Made by a program: the position numbers and the translations under genes | Shown here: in pieces, positions 11,969 through 23,429 of the stretch | Layout: each line of letters begins with the position of its first letter | How positions within the stretch are numbered: position 1 is the stretch's first letter | Notes under the pieces: generated by a model | What the model was told of the DNA's origin: nothing | Databases searched by the model: none | Seen by the model: only the letters and a program-made list of their open reading frames with translations | DNA from: Physella acuta | Taxonomy: Eukaryota; Mollusca; Gastropoda; Physidae | Direction of reading: 5' to 3' | DNA length: 64,000 bases | Assembly (NCBI RefSeq): GCF_028476545.1 | Contig: NW_026731784.1 | Location: forward strand, 992,001-1,056,000

Positions 11969-12530
11969 TACTTTCTCGTATATACGTAGTATAGAGAAAG
12001 TATTGTAATCGTGCAAAAAAAAAAAAATCGAGATTTATACAAATCTCGACGTTTTAACCCTCCCTGATACGGAAAAACATAATTTTGCAATCTTGTCCGT
12101 ATGTCTGTGTGTCTGTTTGTGTGTGTGTCTGTGTGTGTGTGTGTAAACACGATTACTTGAGTACCGTTACAGCTAGGTTGATGAAATTTCATATATAAGT
12201 ATTTTATCAAATCGTAGATTTGTATCAACTTTTGAGCGATTTCCGATAACCGGAAGTGGTACTTTTTCTACTTTGAATTTTTCAAAAGCCTATAACTTGA
12301 GTAATATTTTAGATAGATAATTGAAATTTCACTTGTAAGTAAAAGATCTAATTCTCTACCTTCTGTTTTGAGTGATTTCCGTTGACGGGAAGTACTAATT
12401 TACGCTATTTCCGATTTCTCAAAAACGCATCTAAATTTATAAAGTACTAATACTATTGCGCACCATTATGAACATTTTTATTTGGCGTTCGCTTGGTGTG
12501 CAATACTTTTTTCTATGAGATTCTATTTTA
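11969..12530 (+). repeat. palindrome-headed dispersed repeat, copy 2
   Basis: This has the same head (TACTTTCTCGTATATACG), the A run, a GTGT-rich stretch and 'gagtaccgttacagctagg' as copy 1. It continues further with 'gtgatttccgttgacgggaag' and so may be the fuller copy. Confidence 0.75.
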
Positions 12531-13200
12531 TTTTAAAAAGTGTATGTATTTAAAATGGATTAAAAATCATAACTATATCCCGAGTTCCCATCCCCTGTTG
12601 TTTTATATAAGAATATTCGAGAAAGTTTAGAGGAGATCACTCCCGGTTTATTAAAAATAAAACACTCATCTTAAGTTATACTTCGTTTTCCGTAGTATAC
12701 TTTAATAACAATAATACACGATATTCACCGTTTTTAAAATAAAAACATTATTCTTACATTTTAACAACGCGTGAGATGGCCACATAGAATTGTCCATGTG
12801 AGAAACACGGTCTTTTAAAGTCTAGAACTAGTCCTACGTGAGAAAAACTGAGGAAGCTTTTTAAAATGTTGTTATCAAACTTTTACCAATAATGTATTTT
12901 TTTTATTTATTGTGTGACCTTGTTTCTCAGATCTCATTTATATAATTGTGTCGGCACTTTATTTCTTTGATATTATTAGTTACTGGAGACGCACCAACAT
13001 GTGCAGTAAACAAACCTTTAGTTTACTCTGACTACCCTCATCAATGGTGAAGAAGAACACACCTTTTAAACGAATGTAAGGGCCATAGTGCTCATATGGG
13101 AGCCCGGGGCGCCGGGGGAGAACCCTATTGTATCGCGACTGATCCCGCTGTGCAGGTCATCCAATAGGCGGATCCCGTGTGCTAAGACAGGCATTGGGAA
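12531..13200. other. no recognised feature
   Basis: Unique-looking AT-rich sequence. A local GC-rich patch (13095-13150) precedes the 78-bp array. Confidence 0.4.
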
Positions 13201-13563
13201 ACTTTGGGCGCTCAACCACACATGTACGTGGGGCGCCGACACCCCAATATTTAAACCATGTTAGGGCTATGATAGAAAACTTTGGGCGCTTAACCACACA
13301 TGTACGTGGGGCGCCGACACCCCAATATTTTAACCATGTTAGGGCTATGATAGAAAACTTTGGGCGCTCAATCACACATGTACGTGGGGCGCCGACACCC
13401 CAATATTTAAACCATGTTAGGGCTATGATAGAAAACTTTGGGCGCTCAACCACACATGTACGTGGGGCGCCGACACCCCAATATTTAAACCATGTTAGGG
13501 TTATGATAGAAACTTTGGGCGCTCAACCACACATGTACGTGGGGCGCCGACACCCCAATATTT
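13201..13563. repeat. 78-bp minisatellite, ~4.7 units, open on both strands
   Basis: Unit starts (GGGCGCTCAACC) fall at 13206, 13284, 13362, 13440 and 13517, so the period is 78 with one 77. Each unit contains GGGGCGCCGACACCCC, which can fold on itself. Because 78 is a multiple of three, both strands read open for 98-128 codons. I do not take either as a gene. Confidence 0.92.
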
Positions 13564-13955
13564 AAAATTGAATTTTCAATTTAATCAACCACTGTTTACT
13601 GTCCGTATGCTTTACCTCGGTTTTTTTTTTAACTGTAAACAAGAAGCTTAAATCTACATATCTCTTAAAAAAAATGGACTTGTTAATGAAAAGTCTAATA
13701 TATTTCCTAAACGAAAGAGAGAGCAGGGGCAATATATGGGAAAATGATCAAACAAATGTCTGACATGCTACCTTCCCCCACCCCGGCCGTACATGATATA
13801 GAGTTTCCCCACATATGACATATGATATAGCAGCATACACATTGATGTTGATATAGAGAGCCTAGCTGAGTTTCCCCACATATGATATCTGATATAGCAG
13901 CATACACATTGATGGACTTCATCTCTGGAAGGTATTGTCACAGACTGTATGGTGT
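13564..13955 (+). repeat. R4 repeat, unique flank
   Basis: This matches the complement of 31910-32215 ('aatcaaccactgtttact', 'acatatctcttaaaaaa'). A third, shorter copy is at 15370-15600. The flank leads directly into the 25-bp array. Confidence 0.8.
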
Positions 13956-14385
13956 CAATATATCAGGGCAGGTAGGATAGTTTTATATCAGGGCTGGTAG
14001 GATATGTTTATATCAGGGCAGGTAGGATAGTTTTATATCAGGGCTGGTAGGATAGTTTTATATCAGGGCTGGTAGGATAGTTTTATATCAGGGCTGGTAG
14101 GATAGTTTTATATCAGGGTTGGTAGGATAGTTTTATATCAGGGTAGGTAGGGTAGTTTTATATCAGGGCTGGTGGGATAGTTTTATATCAGGGCTGGTAG
14201 GATAGTTTTATATCAGGGCTGGTAGGATAGTTTTATATCAGGGCTGGTAGGATAGTTTTATATCAGGGCTGGTAGGATAGTTTTATATCAGGGCTGGTAG
14301 GATAGTTTTATATCAGGACTGGTATGATAGTTTTATATCAGGGCTGGTAGGGCAGGTTTATATCAGGGCTGGTAGGATAGTTTAC
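13956..14385 (+). repeat. 25-bp minisatellite of R4
   Basis: About 17 units of GGTAGGATAGTTTTATATCA plus GGGCT. The inverted copy at 31731-31905 has about seven units, and the copy at 15510-15540 has one. Confidence 0.92.
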
Positions 14386-15369
14386 TTAACATTCGCTCAC
14401 AACATCGATATGTTTGAAAAGAATGTCACTTATGTAACTTTTATTTTCTCAAAGTGCTATTCAATAGTTGCTACACCATTTAGTTTTAGATATACCGAAT
14501 TGTGGTTTGAGTTGGCGCTCGTTTCATTTATGAGCTAAAATTCCAAGCTGTATGACTTCAGCTAGAATTAATGCCACAAATTTGGACCATTGGTTCGTGA
14601 TGCCGTACTAAATGTGATTTCACACGTAAACAAAAATAAAATGGTGACCCATGTACATGCAGTTGATAAAGTTAACGCAATAACATATATTTAACACCAT
14701 AAAACCATAATATTCCGATCTTGTTGTGTTCTCTCATTTTATTTTAGTTCTATTATTCTAGCCCTATAATGTAATACTTGCATACAGATGTATATTGTGC
14801 CACTGCTTAGTTGTTTTTTTTTTTCAAAGTTTAATTCAAAGTTTAATTCATTAATTTAAAGACAGCACAGTCCTACCTTACCTTATGTGTCACACCAAAA
14901 TAATGATTTTATCATCTCTACTATAAATCATAGAAAACAAAAACATAATAAAATAGACTAACCTCCGTCTGGTGCTAACAAGTAATGATTTTATCCCCAT
15001 TTATCGTAACAAAAAATGTACATGAACACAGCAAATGTTAATTGATACCATTTCAGATGTTTAAGCAAGAAGAAAATAAATATATCTTTATGTGTTATTT
15101 TATAAGAGACATACATTTTAACCCATATATTATACTGTCTAAGTAGATATGATACTACCTTTTAGGTCCTAAAATAAAATTGAATGACATAAACCTAGGA
15201 CATGACTAGTTTACTTTCACATACAAAAATATAACCCTGTTTAGTTCGTAAAATAAAATGGACGTGTATACATTGACACATGAATGTTTTAGCTTAAACA
15301 TGGTTTAGATTATAATTTGAATGTAAATTAAACACGTGTTTTAGTTGTAAAATAACTAGTTATAATATT
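14386..15369. other. no recognised feature
   Basis: Low-complexity AT-rich sequence with a local tandem 'aaagtttaattc' near 14826-14850. I see no coding signal. Confidence 0.4.
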
Positions 15370-15600
15370 AAAATGTTTTGCAAACATGTACATGAACCCC
15401 CTCCCTCCTCCCCAAAAATTGATACTGACAGCTAAGTTTCCCCACATATAACATATCATATGAATTAATTGAAGCAATCTCTGGAAGGTATTGTGACCGA
15501 CTTGATGGTTTCAATGTATCAGGGCTGGTAGGATAGTAGACTGAGTATTCGCCCACAATGTTGATAGGCTCATACCACCCTTTAGCGAAATTCACGAATA
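15370..15600 (+). repeat. R4 fragment
   Basis: It carries 'agtttccccacatat', 'tctctggaaggtattgt' and a single 25-bp unit, in the order seen at 13800-14000. Confidence 0.7.
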
Positions 15601-15869
15601 AACATTATATTGAATTAAAATTATTGTATCCATGGTTGTGTAGTTGATAAAATTTTGAAGCGATAAATAAAATACAGCTTCAAAGGGAACGTCGTTAGCA
15701 TTACGGCGAACTAGGCCCTTGACTAAGGCACTGTTTATAAGGGGCGCAAACTTGTTTAATCGCCATTATTATTAAAAAAACACTAACAAATCATTAAAAA
15801 CTTGATTGTATTATTGAAAAAAAAAGTTAGCGAGATACGATAACTACTTTATTGTAAGTTTAACACGCT
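15601..15869. other. no recognised feature
   Basis: AT-rich sequence leading into the hAT remnant. The missing left end of that element might lie here, but I cannot see it. Confidence 0.35.
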
Positions 15870-16219
15870 AGTTTCACCCACCAGCAAGTCATAGGCTGTG
15901 TTTTCCTTTCCTTGCAGTGTTACATTTAGCTCTTTTAGTTTCTTTGTAATATCCACCATAAAGTTGAATGTTTCAATGCAGGCTTGACAATTCAATAGAA
16001 AGTACAATGAAATAATGAGTAAATAAATATTCTAATAGAATAGCGAGTGATTATTGTTTATATTTTTTTTATTATATCACTCATCATCAAATGTTGCAGG
16101 ACAATATTTTTAAGTTTCGAAAATAAAAAAAATTATTAATAATTGCATAGAGCTGAAGAGCCGCATCTTGACATCAAAAGAGCCGCATGCGGCTTGCTAG
16201 CCGCAGGTTGCTGACCCCT
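15870..16219 (+). mobile_element. hAT element, right half
   Basis: This aligns with 8400-8765 and 48225-48579, including GAGCCGCATGCGGCTTGC and the terminus GGTTGCTGACCCCTG. It is followed by GTCTAGCC, which is intact at 6810 in locus alpha, so the insertion point is GTCTAGCC. The left end is not visible. Confidence 0.75.
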
Positions 16220-17219
16220 GGTCTAGCCAATACGGCTATTTATACATATTTTAATGACGTATTTAATGACGTATATTGTAAGTATGTTTAGTGTGATGAT
16301 TAACTATATATTAGGCCACTACAACTTTATATCATACCAATGTTCTGTTTAAATTGTCTCTTAATTTTGTTCTGTAATTTTTTTTTTCATTTTAAGCAGG
16401 GAAAACAAGTTGCTAATTTTCTTCTCAATGTACTTAAGACACATTCCCTATTTCCCCGAATACCTTTTGCATGAAGGCAGTTTTTTCCATTTGACCGACA
16501 AACTCCAGCTTAAACGTTGGGTGTTTCTAATTAACTCAACTAAATAATTAATTAAGCAATTTTAACGTTATAAATATCATGTACAGTTTTACCATGGCAT
16601 TAAATGTTTCATATCCTATTGGTTAGACATTTAAATCAGTAAAGATACTATCTGAAACAATAGGTGGTTATAAATTATTAAAATACGTATTTGCCAATAC
16701 ATTTTGTCTTATCTTATTTAAAAAATAAAAAAAATAAAAAATAAAGGGAGACAAAGCAAATAAAAATATAGATCTATCAATTTTAATAAATTTAAAAACA
16801 GATACTTCTTTGAAAAAAATGTCTTAATAGAATTTAAAAGAAAAAATTATTTCACAAAATTTGGAAGAAAAAAATTAGTAGTTTTTAATAAATAATTTAT
16901 TAAAAATTTTCCTTATTATAAAATTTGAAAACAGTGACTTGAATGAATAGATTTTTCTAAGACAAGCGATTAATTCCTATTTATCTACGTTCCCATAATT
17001 TGGCCATACTGATATTATGTTTTCTACATGAGTATAAGAATATATTTTTTCTAAATTTCAACATGGCACGCAAGCAGCTGCAGCACCGAAGGCCTAGGAA
17101 GTTAACCCATATTCTGTTAGCGTCCCACGTATGGGACGCTTGTAGAAGAATTTGCTAAAATTTATTAAAGCCTAGTTAAAAAACAAAGTATGTTTCATTG
17201 TATTTGAAAATGGCTAGAC

Positions 17220-17345
17220 CAGGGGTCGGCAACCTGCGGCTCGCGAACCAGATGCGGCTCTTTTGGTGTCCAGATGCGGCTCCTTTGGTGTCCAGATGCG
17301 GCTCTTTTGATGTCCAGATGCGGCTCTTCAGCTCCATGCACAGAT
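17220..17345 (+). mobile_element. solo hAT left end with a local triplication
   Basis: It starts CAGGGGTCGGCAACCTGCGG. The GATGCGGCTC-TTTTGGTGTCCA piece is then repeated in tandem, with small changes, before the sequence returns to R1 module f. Only the terminus remains. Confidence 0.75.
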
Positions 17346-17659
17346 ATTTTTTTTTAAATAATCACTATCTAGTTCGTCATAAGAATAATTAAAACGTTTT
17401 AAGAAAAATACAAGGTAAGTATATAAAAAACCTACGATTAATCTTTAAAACTGTGAATATCGTGAAGCAGCATGCTTTTTTGAAATTTAAAAACGTATAT
17501 GGTTATATACTTTAAAACAGTGATATGTGTGCATACATGTTTCTGAGAGATGCAAAACATGACATATAATGAATGTTAGGACATTAAGATACGTTAGAAA
17601 ACATTTGTTTTTTGGGATAAATTATTAACTGATACAAAATCATATCTAGTACTCTAGTA

Positions 17660-17868
17660 CAGGGGTCGGCAACCTGCGGCTTGCGAGCCGCATGCGGCTC
17701 TTTTGATATCAAGATGCGGCTCTCCAGTTCCTTGAACAAATACTAATAATCTCAATAAAAAAATAAAATATTTGAAATAAAAAAAAAATGTTAGTGGCTC
17801 TTTAAAACCAGGGACATTTTGAGAATTTTAACTTTGGCTCTTCCGCTTCAAAAGGTTGCCGACCCCTG
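17660..17868. mobile_element. hAT-type MITE, 209 bp, complete
   Basis: The ends CAGGGGTCGGCAACC and GGTTGCCGACCCCTG are perfect inverted repeats. The 8-bp duplication CTCTAGTA is perfect (17652-17659 and 17869-17876). Loci alpha, epsilon and zeta lack it at this place in module g. Confidence 0.95.
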
Positions 17869-18620
17869 CTCTAGTAAAGCAAGCGTTTCACATAGACGTT
17901 GTCAGGATCGTGTAATATACTGGAGGTTCATTTAGTAAATGTTGATGTTACATCTGTTACATCGTCACCATCAAGTCTGCCAGCTTGCTGTTTTTTTTTA
18001 AATTAATTAAACATATACTTCTTTACAAAAACTATCTTTTATTACATTGCTATCGGGTCTTGATCTACTTATATAATTATAAGTTACTGTTGCTGAAAAC
18101 TGAAGATCAGCCAGTCTACATCTATTATTAGCAAATCCTAAATGTTGTTAAAAGACTAATATATTCTGACAGACTGAAATTAAATATACACAAAGCGTGT
18201 CGTCCGGGTTATAGAAAGCCGAGAAATATGTTGTAGTTGATGCGAACATAGTTTTATGGGGAATATTTATACCAGTGTCAGATAATAAAACGTTTTTAAA
18301 AAAGGGTGTTAGGTTACTGGTAGTTGACTAAATGCACACATTGCTGGCTAATGTCAATGCTAACCCTGTCCCTAACACTAACCCCAACAATAGTCCTACC
18401 ATACGCCTAACCCTAATTTATAGCAATAAAATTAGTCGAGATTATAATCCTACTAACAATTGAACACACCTATTTTATTATCGGACATTAGTATCTAAAA
18501 TCAACCGTTTCATGTAACAACGACAAGTTTTGTTATAACAACAGATGTAAGCATATAAACTACGTTATATCAAAAGTTGATGAAATATATTTAATCAGTT
18601 ACTTACAATTTAGATTTTTT

Positions 18621-18959
18621 CCGAAAATCTAAGGGAAACATCAAAGATTAAATAATAATGGTCATAAATATAGTGTGGTTTTTAGAAGCATCAGAATGAA
18701 ACCCATATTATACGATCATATTTATAAACAAATTGAGTTTTCGTAAATTTATGTTGATCCATTTTGAAGTTTTATTTTAATTTTGAATGTATTCAAAGTT
18801 GCAATCTAAAAGTACATAAAGGGTCTATTATATGTGAATATTTTTTAAAAAGACCGAATACGATCGCTTTATTTAGCGAATGCGTGTTCTACACAATTAT
18901 TTCGCCCGATTCTATATATTAAGAGTTATAAGTAATGTATTGTGTGGAATTGGGTTGAG
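18621..18959. other. no recognised feature
   Basis: AT-rich sequence between R1 locus beta and the THUMPD1-flank duplicate. Confidence 0.4.
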
Positions 18960-19690
18960 TGATATGGACTGATAACTCTTATTGAAATAAATTTGAACGC
19001 AAAAATGAGACACCTTAAATCGTCGTCTATAGTTTGAATCAAATAAATGTTTTGCAGCCACAAAATCACATAAAACACAGCTAAGATGTAAACGCCGTGA
19101 TTACATCGTTGAATCATGTAATTGTTAATCATGTAAAATGTATATCCATCAAAACAACTGGTTTTATCGCTTCCAATTTAGTTATATGAACAAGGTTAAG
19201 GGAAGTAACTTACAAGGTGTCAAAAACAAAAATAAAGTACAACACTGATAGGCAAAAATAACTAAATACGCTACTGTTTCTATATATCATATGTTTGAAA
19301 CACTGCGTCTTTAGAAAACACATCAATATGTATGTTGCAGGACTTTTGAATAATTATAATGATGCTCCGTATTATACAATATTTAGCAGTATTAATATTT
19401 TAAATGCATTTTGTGTTTAGGGTAAATCTTCGGATCAATCAGGGTTATTGCGATTTGCTACTTTTGCGGATAAAATGATATTTTATTTACTAAATATTTT
19501 GTTTCACTAAAATAACACACTACTAAAGAACATACAATTGCGCAGCTAGGCTAGACAGAATATTTACTCATGAAAGTATAACGGTGATCAAAGTAAAACA
19601 TCTTGCACAGGCACATTTACCAACCACAAAATAATTATTGCTTAACTACTAATCAATTCCACTCACAGTAAAAAATATCACACATTGTTC
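18960..19690 (+). pseudogene. THUMPD1 flanks without the body
   Basis: Positions 18990-19505 match, inverted, the 5' flank of the THUMPD1 copy (5440-6000). After about 120 unrelated bases, 19629-19672 encode NNYCLTTNQFHSQ followed by a stop. This is residue for residue the tail of the THUMPD1 copy at 4501-4545. About 0.85 kb of coding sequence present at 4.5-5.4 kb is absent. Either this is an internal deletion derivative, or it is the older site into which the THUMPD1 body was placed at the other locus. Confidence 0.7.
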
Positions 19691-19870
19691 TATTAGATAT
19701 GTTAAAGTAAAAATATCACGCATATTTCAATTAGAAGTTTTAAAGTCAAAATTTAACGCATGTTTCTATTATTTGTTCTAAAGTCAAAATATCACGCATG
19801 TTTCTATTAGATGTTTGAAAGTATCACGTATTATATGTTCTAAAATCAATACATCACACTCACGTTTCCA
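19665..19870. repeat. ~35-bp degenerate minisatellite
   Basis: About five diverged units with 'atcacgcatgtttctatta' and 'tgttctaaagtcaaaa'. One unit is also present beside the THUMPD1 copy at 4465-4500, so the array belongs to the duplicated segment. Confidence 0.75.
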
Positions 19871-19885
19871 TGAGAACAGTGGTTC

Positions 19886-19990
19886 TTAACCTGGGTTAGA
19901 TATCTAATTCATGAAAATGGTGACATTTGTTTTACAGAGCCATTATAATGGCACTCTCCTACTTCATTCAAAGTGAATACCTTAGAGAAT
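19886..19990 (+). mobile_element. possible hAT left end
   Basis: CAGTGGTTCTTAACCTGGG is a typical hAT terminus. I find no matching right end. Confidence 0.4.
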
Positions 19991-20124
19991 TGTCTATCAA
20001 CTTACACAGTCTAGATTTTAACGTGTGTAAGTCAGTCATCCGTATTAGTATGCCTAACTGAGCCGAAATCACAAACAAATTATCATCTTTAAATAAGCTG
20101 TAGGTCATACTGTATTGGATAGAG

Positions 20125-20458
20125 CAATGGCGAGGCGAGGTCGGGTGTCACCCGGTGCGGCACTTAATTTTGTCACCCCAGAGGCGTAGAGACCCTTCCC
20201 GGGGACAAACTTTCAATTTTCGACTTGCATTCCCACCCTCAAACTTTTGATTTGCACCCCACCCCCCTCAAACTTTCGATTTGCAACTCTTAAAAGACTA
20301 TTTAACACTTGAAATAAGTGGGATTATCCTTTTTCTCTATATATTTTGCTATTTTTTGCCTTGGTGTTACCCCTTAAATGGTGTCACACGGTGCGGTCTG
20401 CCTATAAATATTCTCTACCCCACCCCGACAAATCTGCGCCCCCCTCCCCGCTCAACTG
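20125..20458 (-). mobile_element. GGCGTAGCG-family element, inverted
   Basis: It has CACCCGGTGCGGCACTTAA, TTTCGATTTGCA repeats with C runs, and GGTGTCACACGGTGCGG, which is the complement of the order at 9344-9709. The termini are eroded. Confidence 0.75.
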
Positions 20459-21335
20459 TTTGTCCTCCTCGAAATTCCATCCATCAATCATTACAATTGA
20501 GCCATTTGTTTTATAGCACTAACAGCCGTGGACAGTGTTTTCACAACAAGCTTAGTCGAAAATATGTCAATGATTTTCTACTAGTTTTAACTTTAATGAT
20601 ATTTTGTTTGTTTATATAATTTATCTTTAATCAATATGCCGCTTGTCTGTCTGCCTGTCCTTTATACAATGATACACACCTCATCCTATCGCCATGAAAC
20701 ATAAGAAAGTCGTTTAGAATACTCCAGAAAAAACCTCAATTCACCGTGAAATTTCCTACCCCACCCCCCACACATGAAGAGCAGTGCCTACCCCTTTTGA
20801 AGAAAAGCCAGAAAGAAACTCTGACTCCTGTACAGTTTTCTGCCATAATTATTTTTTTTTATTTTGGAGGGCAGCGCCCTGGCAGTAAGGCGGTTTGTTT
20901 TGCTTTCTTAGTACCTGTGGTCAGTTGATTGGGTGTCCTGTACAAGGGGTCAGGGTTACTACTTAATTCAAACTGCACATGCGCATCAGCCGGCGCTCCG
21001 GTTCCCCCGTGAGCACTACGCTGCATATACTTGTTCTAATGAGCGCCATACCCTAGGGATATAGAGGGCTACTATAATCGATGACTAAATAAAATGAAGG
21101 GTGTACTCCAGCGCCTCGGCAGTAGTATACGGTTGGGCACCCTGAGTATCTCCATTATGATGATGTTATGAAACAAGTTGTAGATATGGGTCAGCGACTT
21201 GGCCATCCCAAAATATCGAACACACAGAAGCAGCTAAAATGGACTTCAAGAAATATATTAATTAATTTGCAAAATTAAAGAAATGAAAAAAAGAATCTAA
21301 ATATAACATGAGCAACTTTTAAAAATGTGTGTTTC
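20459..21335. other. unassigned, possibly old repeat
   Basis: A 'gtctgtctgcctgtcc' stretch and a GC-rich patch near 20980-21060 suggest old repeat sequence. I find no second copy in the window and no credible gene. Confidence 0.35.
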
Positions 21336-21560
21336 GTTAGTGGCGGTACAACGTTCGGTATAATCCTGTGCGTTTAGTGAGGGTCAACCCACCCATCCAA
21401 CAATTTTGCATTTCCGGTGGATGATCACCCCCCCCCCCCCCTAATATTTTATTATTTTAACTAGATAAAACAGTTTTGACAGTAAATTTTACATTTATTC
21501 TAATGGTGTCACGCCTAAACTGCGTCAACCTGCACTCCCCCCCCCCCCCCCACCTTGTGA
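21336..21560. mobile_element. GGCGT-type element with C runs, degraded
   Basis: GTTAGTGGCGGTACAACG, two long C runs and 'aatggtgtcacgcctaa' resemble the element at 51821-52045. Confidence 0.55.
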
Positions 21561-22029
21561 CGCTATTTGTTTTGTTACTAAAATGTTACAGGCTTACAGA
21601 TAATTTGTTAGTTTGTTTTGTCATAAAAGTATTATAAAATCAAAGGTATTTTACGTTACGGGGTACTACATAATAACAGTATATAAATACACAATTAGGA
21701 CGTATAAAATACACAATTTACAGATTGACGAAAGGGCCCAATTACAAATTCTGCACAAGGGCCCGAAAAATTCGTACGTTAAATTGTTATTTTAGAATAG
21801 CTGACACACTTGGGTTGTCATCTGGTTTTATTATATCTGTAGCTTTTTATTTCAAGCTGAAAATTACTATGTGCTTTGTATACGAGGTACATATAGAAGT
21901 CGTTTACAAATTATTCCCCATTGTTTAAATATAAGAATAAAAGAGAGGCAATCGAACATTGACACTCATAGAGATCTTTTTAGTTGTATACGTTTCAATT
22001 AGAAAAACAAATATTGTTAAATTGTTAAA
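21561..22029. other. no recognised feature
   Basis: AT-rich sequence. Short overlapping frames here have no family resemblance. Confidence 0.4.
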
Positions 22030-22331
22030 AAAAAGGTGATGTTCTTTATATATATTTTAAAGACCAGCAAAACATTCGGTTAAATGTATTGCCGTTCTCG
22101 CTATCACATGTTGTCATTTTGTTTTTTGCAACAAAATTAAAAGGTACTTTAAAAGCAGAACTTATATTTAACGTAGTATCCGATGATGGTGTTTGTGGAA
22201 TGTTTACATTTAAATGATAGCCAAACAGCATGTGGAATCATCACATTAAAATGATAGCAAAACAGCATGTGAAATCATAAAGGCAAGCATCATGTGGAAT
22301 CAACACAGTAGTTACATCATCACCATCAGGA
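22030..22331 (+). repeat. R1 fragment
   Basis: This matches 6310-6530: the 'gatgatggtgt' piece, several 'catgtggaatca' repeats and 'gtagttacatcatcaccatc'. Confidence 0.75.
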
Positions 22332-22408
22332 TTTTTGGGCCCCCAATTGGTCTGCCCCCCCCCCCCCCCGCATTGCGGGGTCTGGCGGCACTGTAGTTCC
22401 GCCCCTGC
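22332..22408 (-). mobile_element. GGCGTAGCG-family remnant
   Basis: A C run is followed by CTGTAGTTCCGCCCCTGCGT, the complement of a GGGGCGGAACTAC-type end. Confidence 0.5.
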
Positions 22409-23429
22409 GTAAGACATGTGTCCGAATACGACAAACTCCTTCTTAAGCGTTGCAGTGTTTCACAGTAACACAAAAACAAACAAAAAATTAAAACTTTTAA
22501 CGTTATAAATACCACAAACTGTTTTATCTGGAAATTAAAAGTTTTATTCTGTATTAATTAAAGTTTCAAACAGTTTAGATAGTGTCTAGAACTAAATGTC
22601 TTTTTTTTTAAAACTTAAAATACATATTACTATTGCGATTTCTTATTACATAGAAAACGTAAAGGGAGACCAATCAATCAAACTAACAGAGCAATATATT
22701 ATAAACAACTTTAAAAACATATGCTTAAGAAATAGGCATATTGCTCATAAAATACATATGTAAAATTAACACGTTTTAGAAAATATTTTAAAAATTAAGC
22801 AAGAATGCTAAATTTTATATATAAACGCATTAGATTTTACAATTTAAAAACCCTGACTTGAATGTATATCGTTTTTAAAGAATTAAGATCCAACCAGATC
22901 ATTTTATGTTTCGTCATATGTGGCATCTGATTGTGAATAATTTTTAACTTTCATACAATAAAATGTAATAAACTCTCATTGATCAGTCAGAAAGAATATA
23001 ATAACAGTTAAACGAACTGACCTGTCACGTGGGACGGTCAGCTGACCAAGAGTTGGTCAGTCTAATCTGAAAGGTAAACTATGCTTTTAATTATAAAATA
23101 AAACAGTGAGATATTAAAAATGTAAATGTTTATATAAGATAATGTAACTATATTTGATACATTTAAATGGTCATTTAATACGATGTAACCAAATTTGCAA
23201 TATATAAAAAGGATAAATAATAAAATATAGCACTATATAATAATATGATATATTATACGGCCTATACAGTATAACCATACCTATTTACGCCGGGACTTTA
23301 AAATGTATACATTGGAGTGCTACACATTATTGCAACATGTGTCCAGTAGGTATGTTCTACATGTCTCTAACGGGCCCAGCATATGTCTGGCAAGGGTCTT
23401 CTTCTTCTTCTTCTTCTTCTTGGTAGAGC
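22409..23429. other. R2-like repeat remnants and a (CTT)n tract
   Basis: Positions 22490-22880 resemble 16560-16960 and 25290-25560 ('gggagacc', 'tttaaaaaccctgacttgaatg'), a repeat I call R2. A (CTT)n tract lies at 23398-23421. No gene is seen. Confidence 0.5.

Larger units (their letters stand above)
16220..18620 (+). repeat. R1 locus beta
   Basis: Positions 16220-16440 match 6806-7030; 17345-17580 match module f; 17580-17990 match module g, without the large hAT of loci alpha and epsilon; 17995-18620 match module h. At 16800-17100 there is a copy of 9822-10110. Two smaller hAT pieces are inserted, listed separately. Confidence 0.85.

Noticed and set aside
15368-15595. 75-codon minus-strand frame
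   Set aside because: It lies in an R4 repeat fragment.
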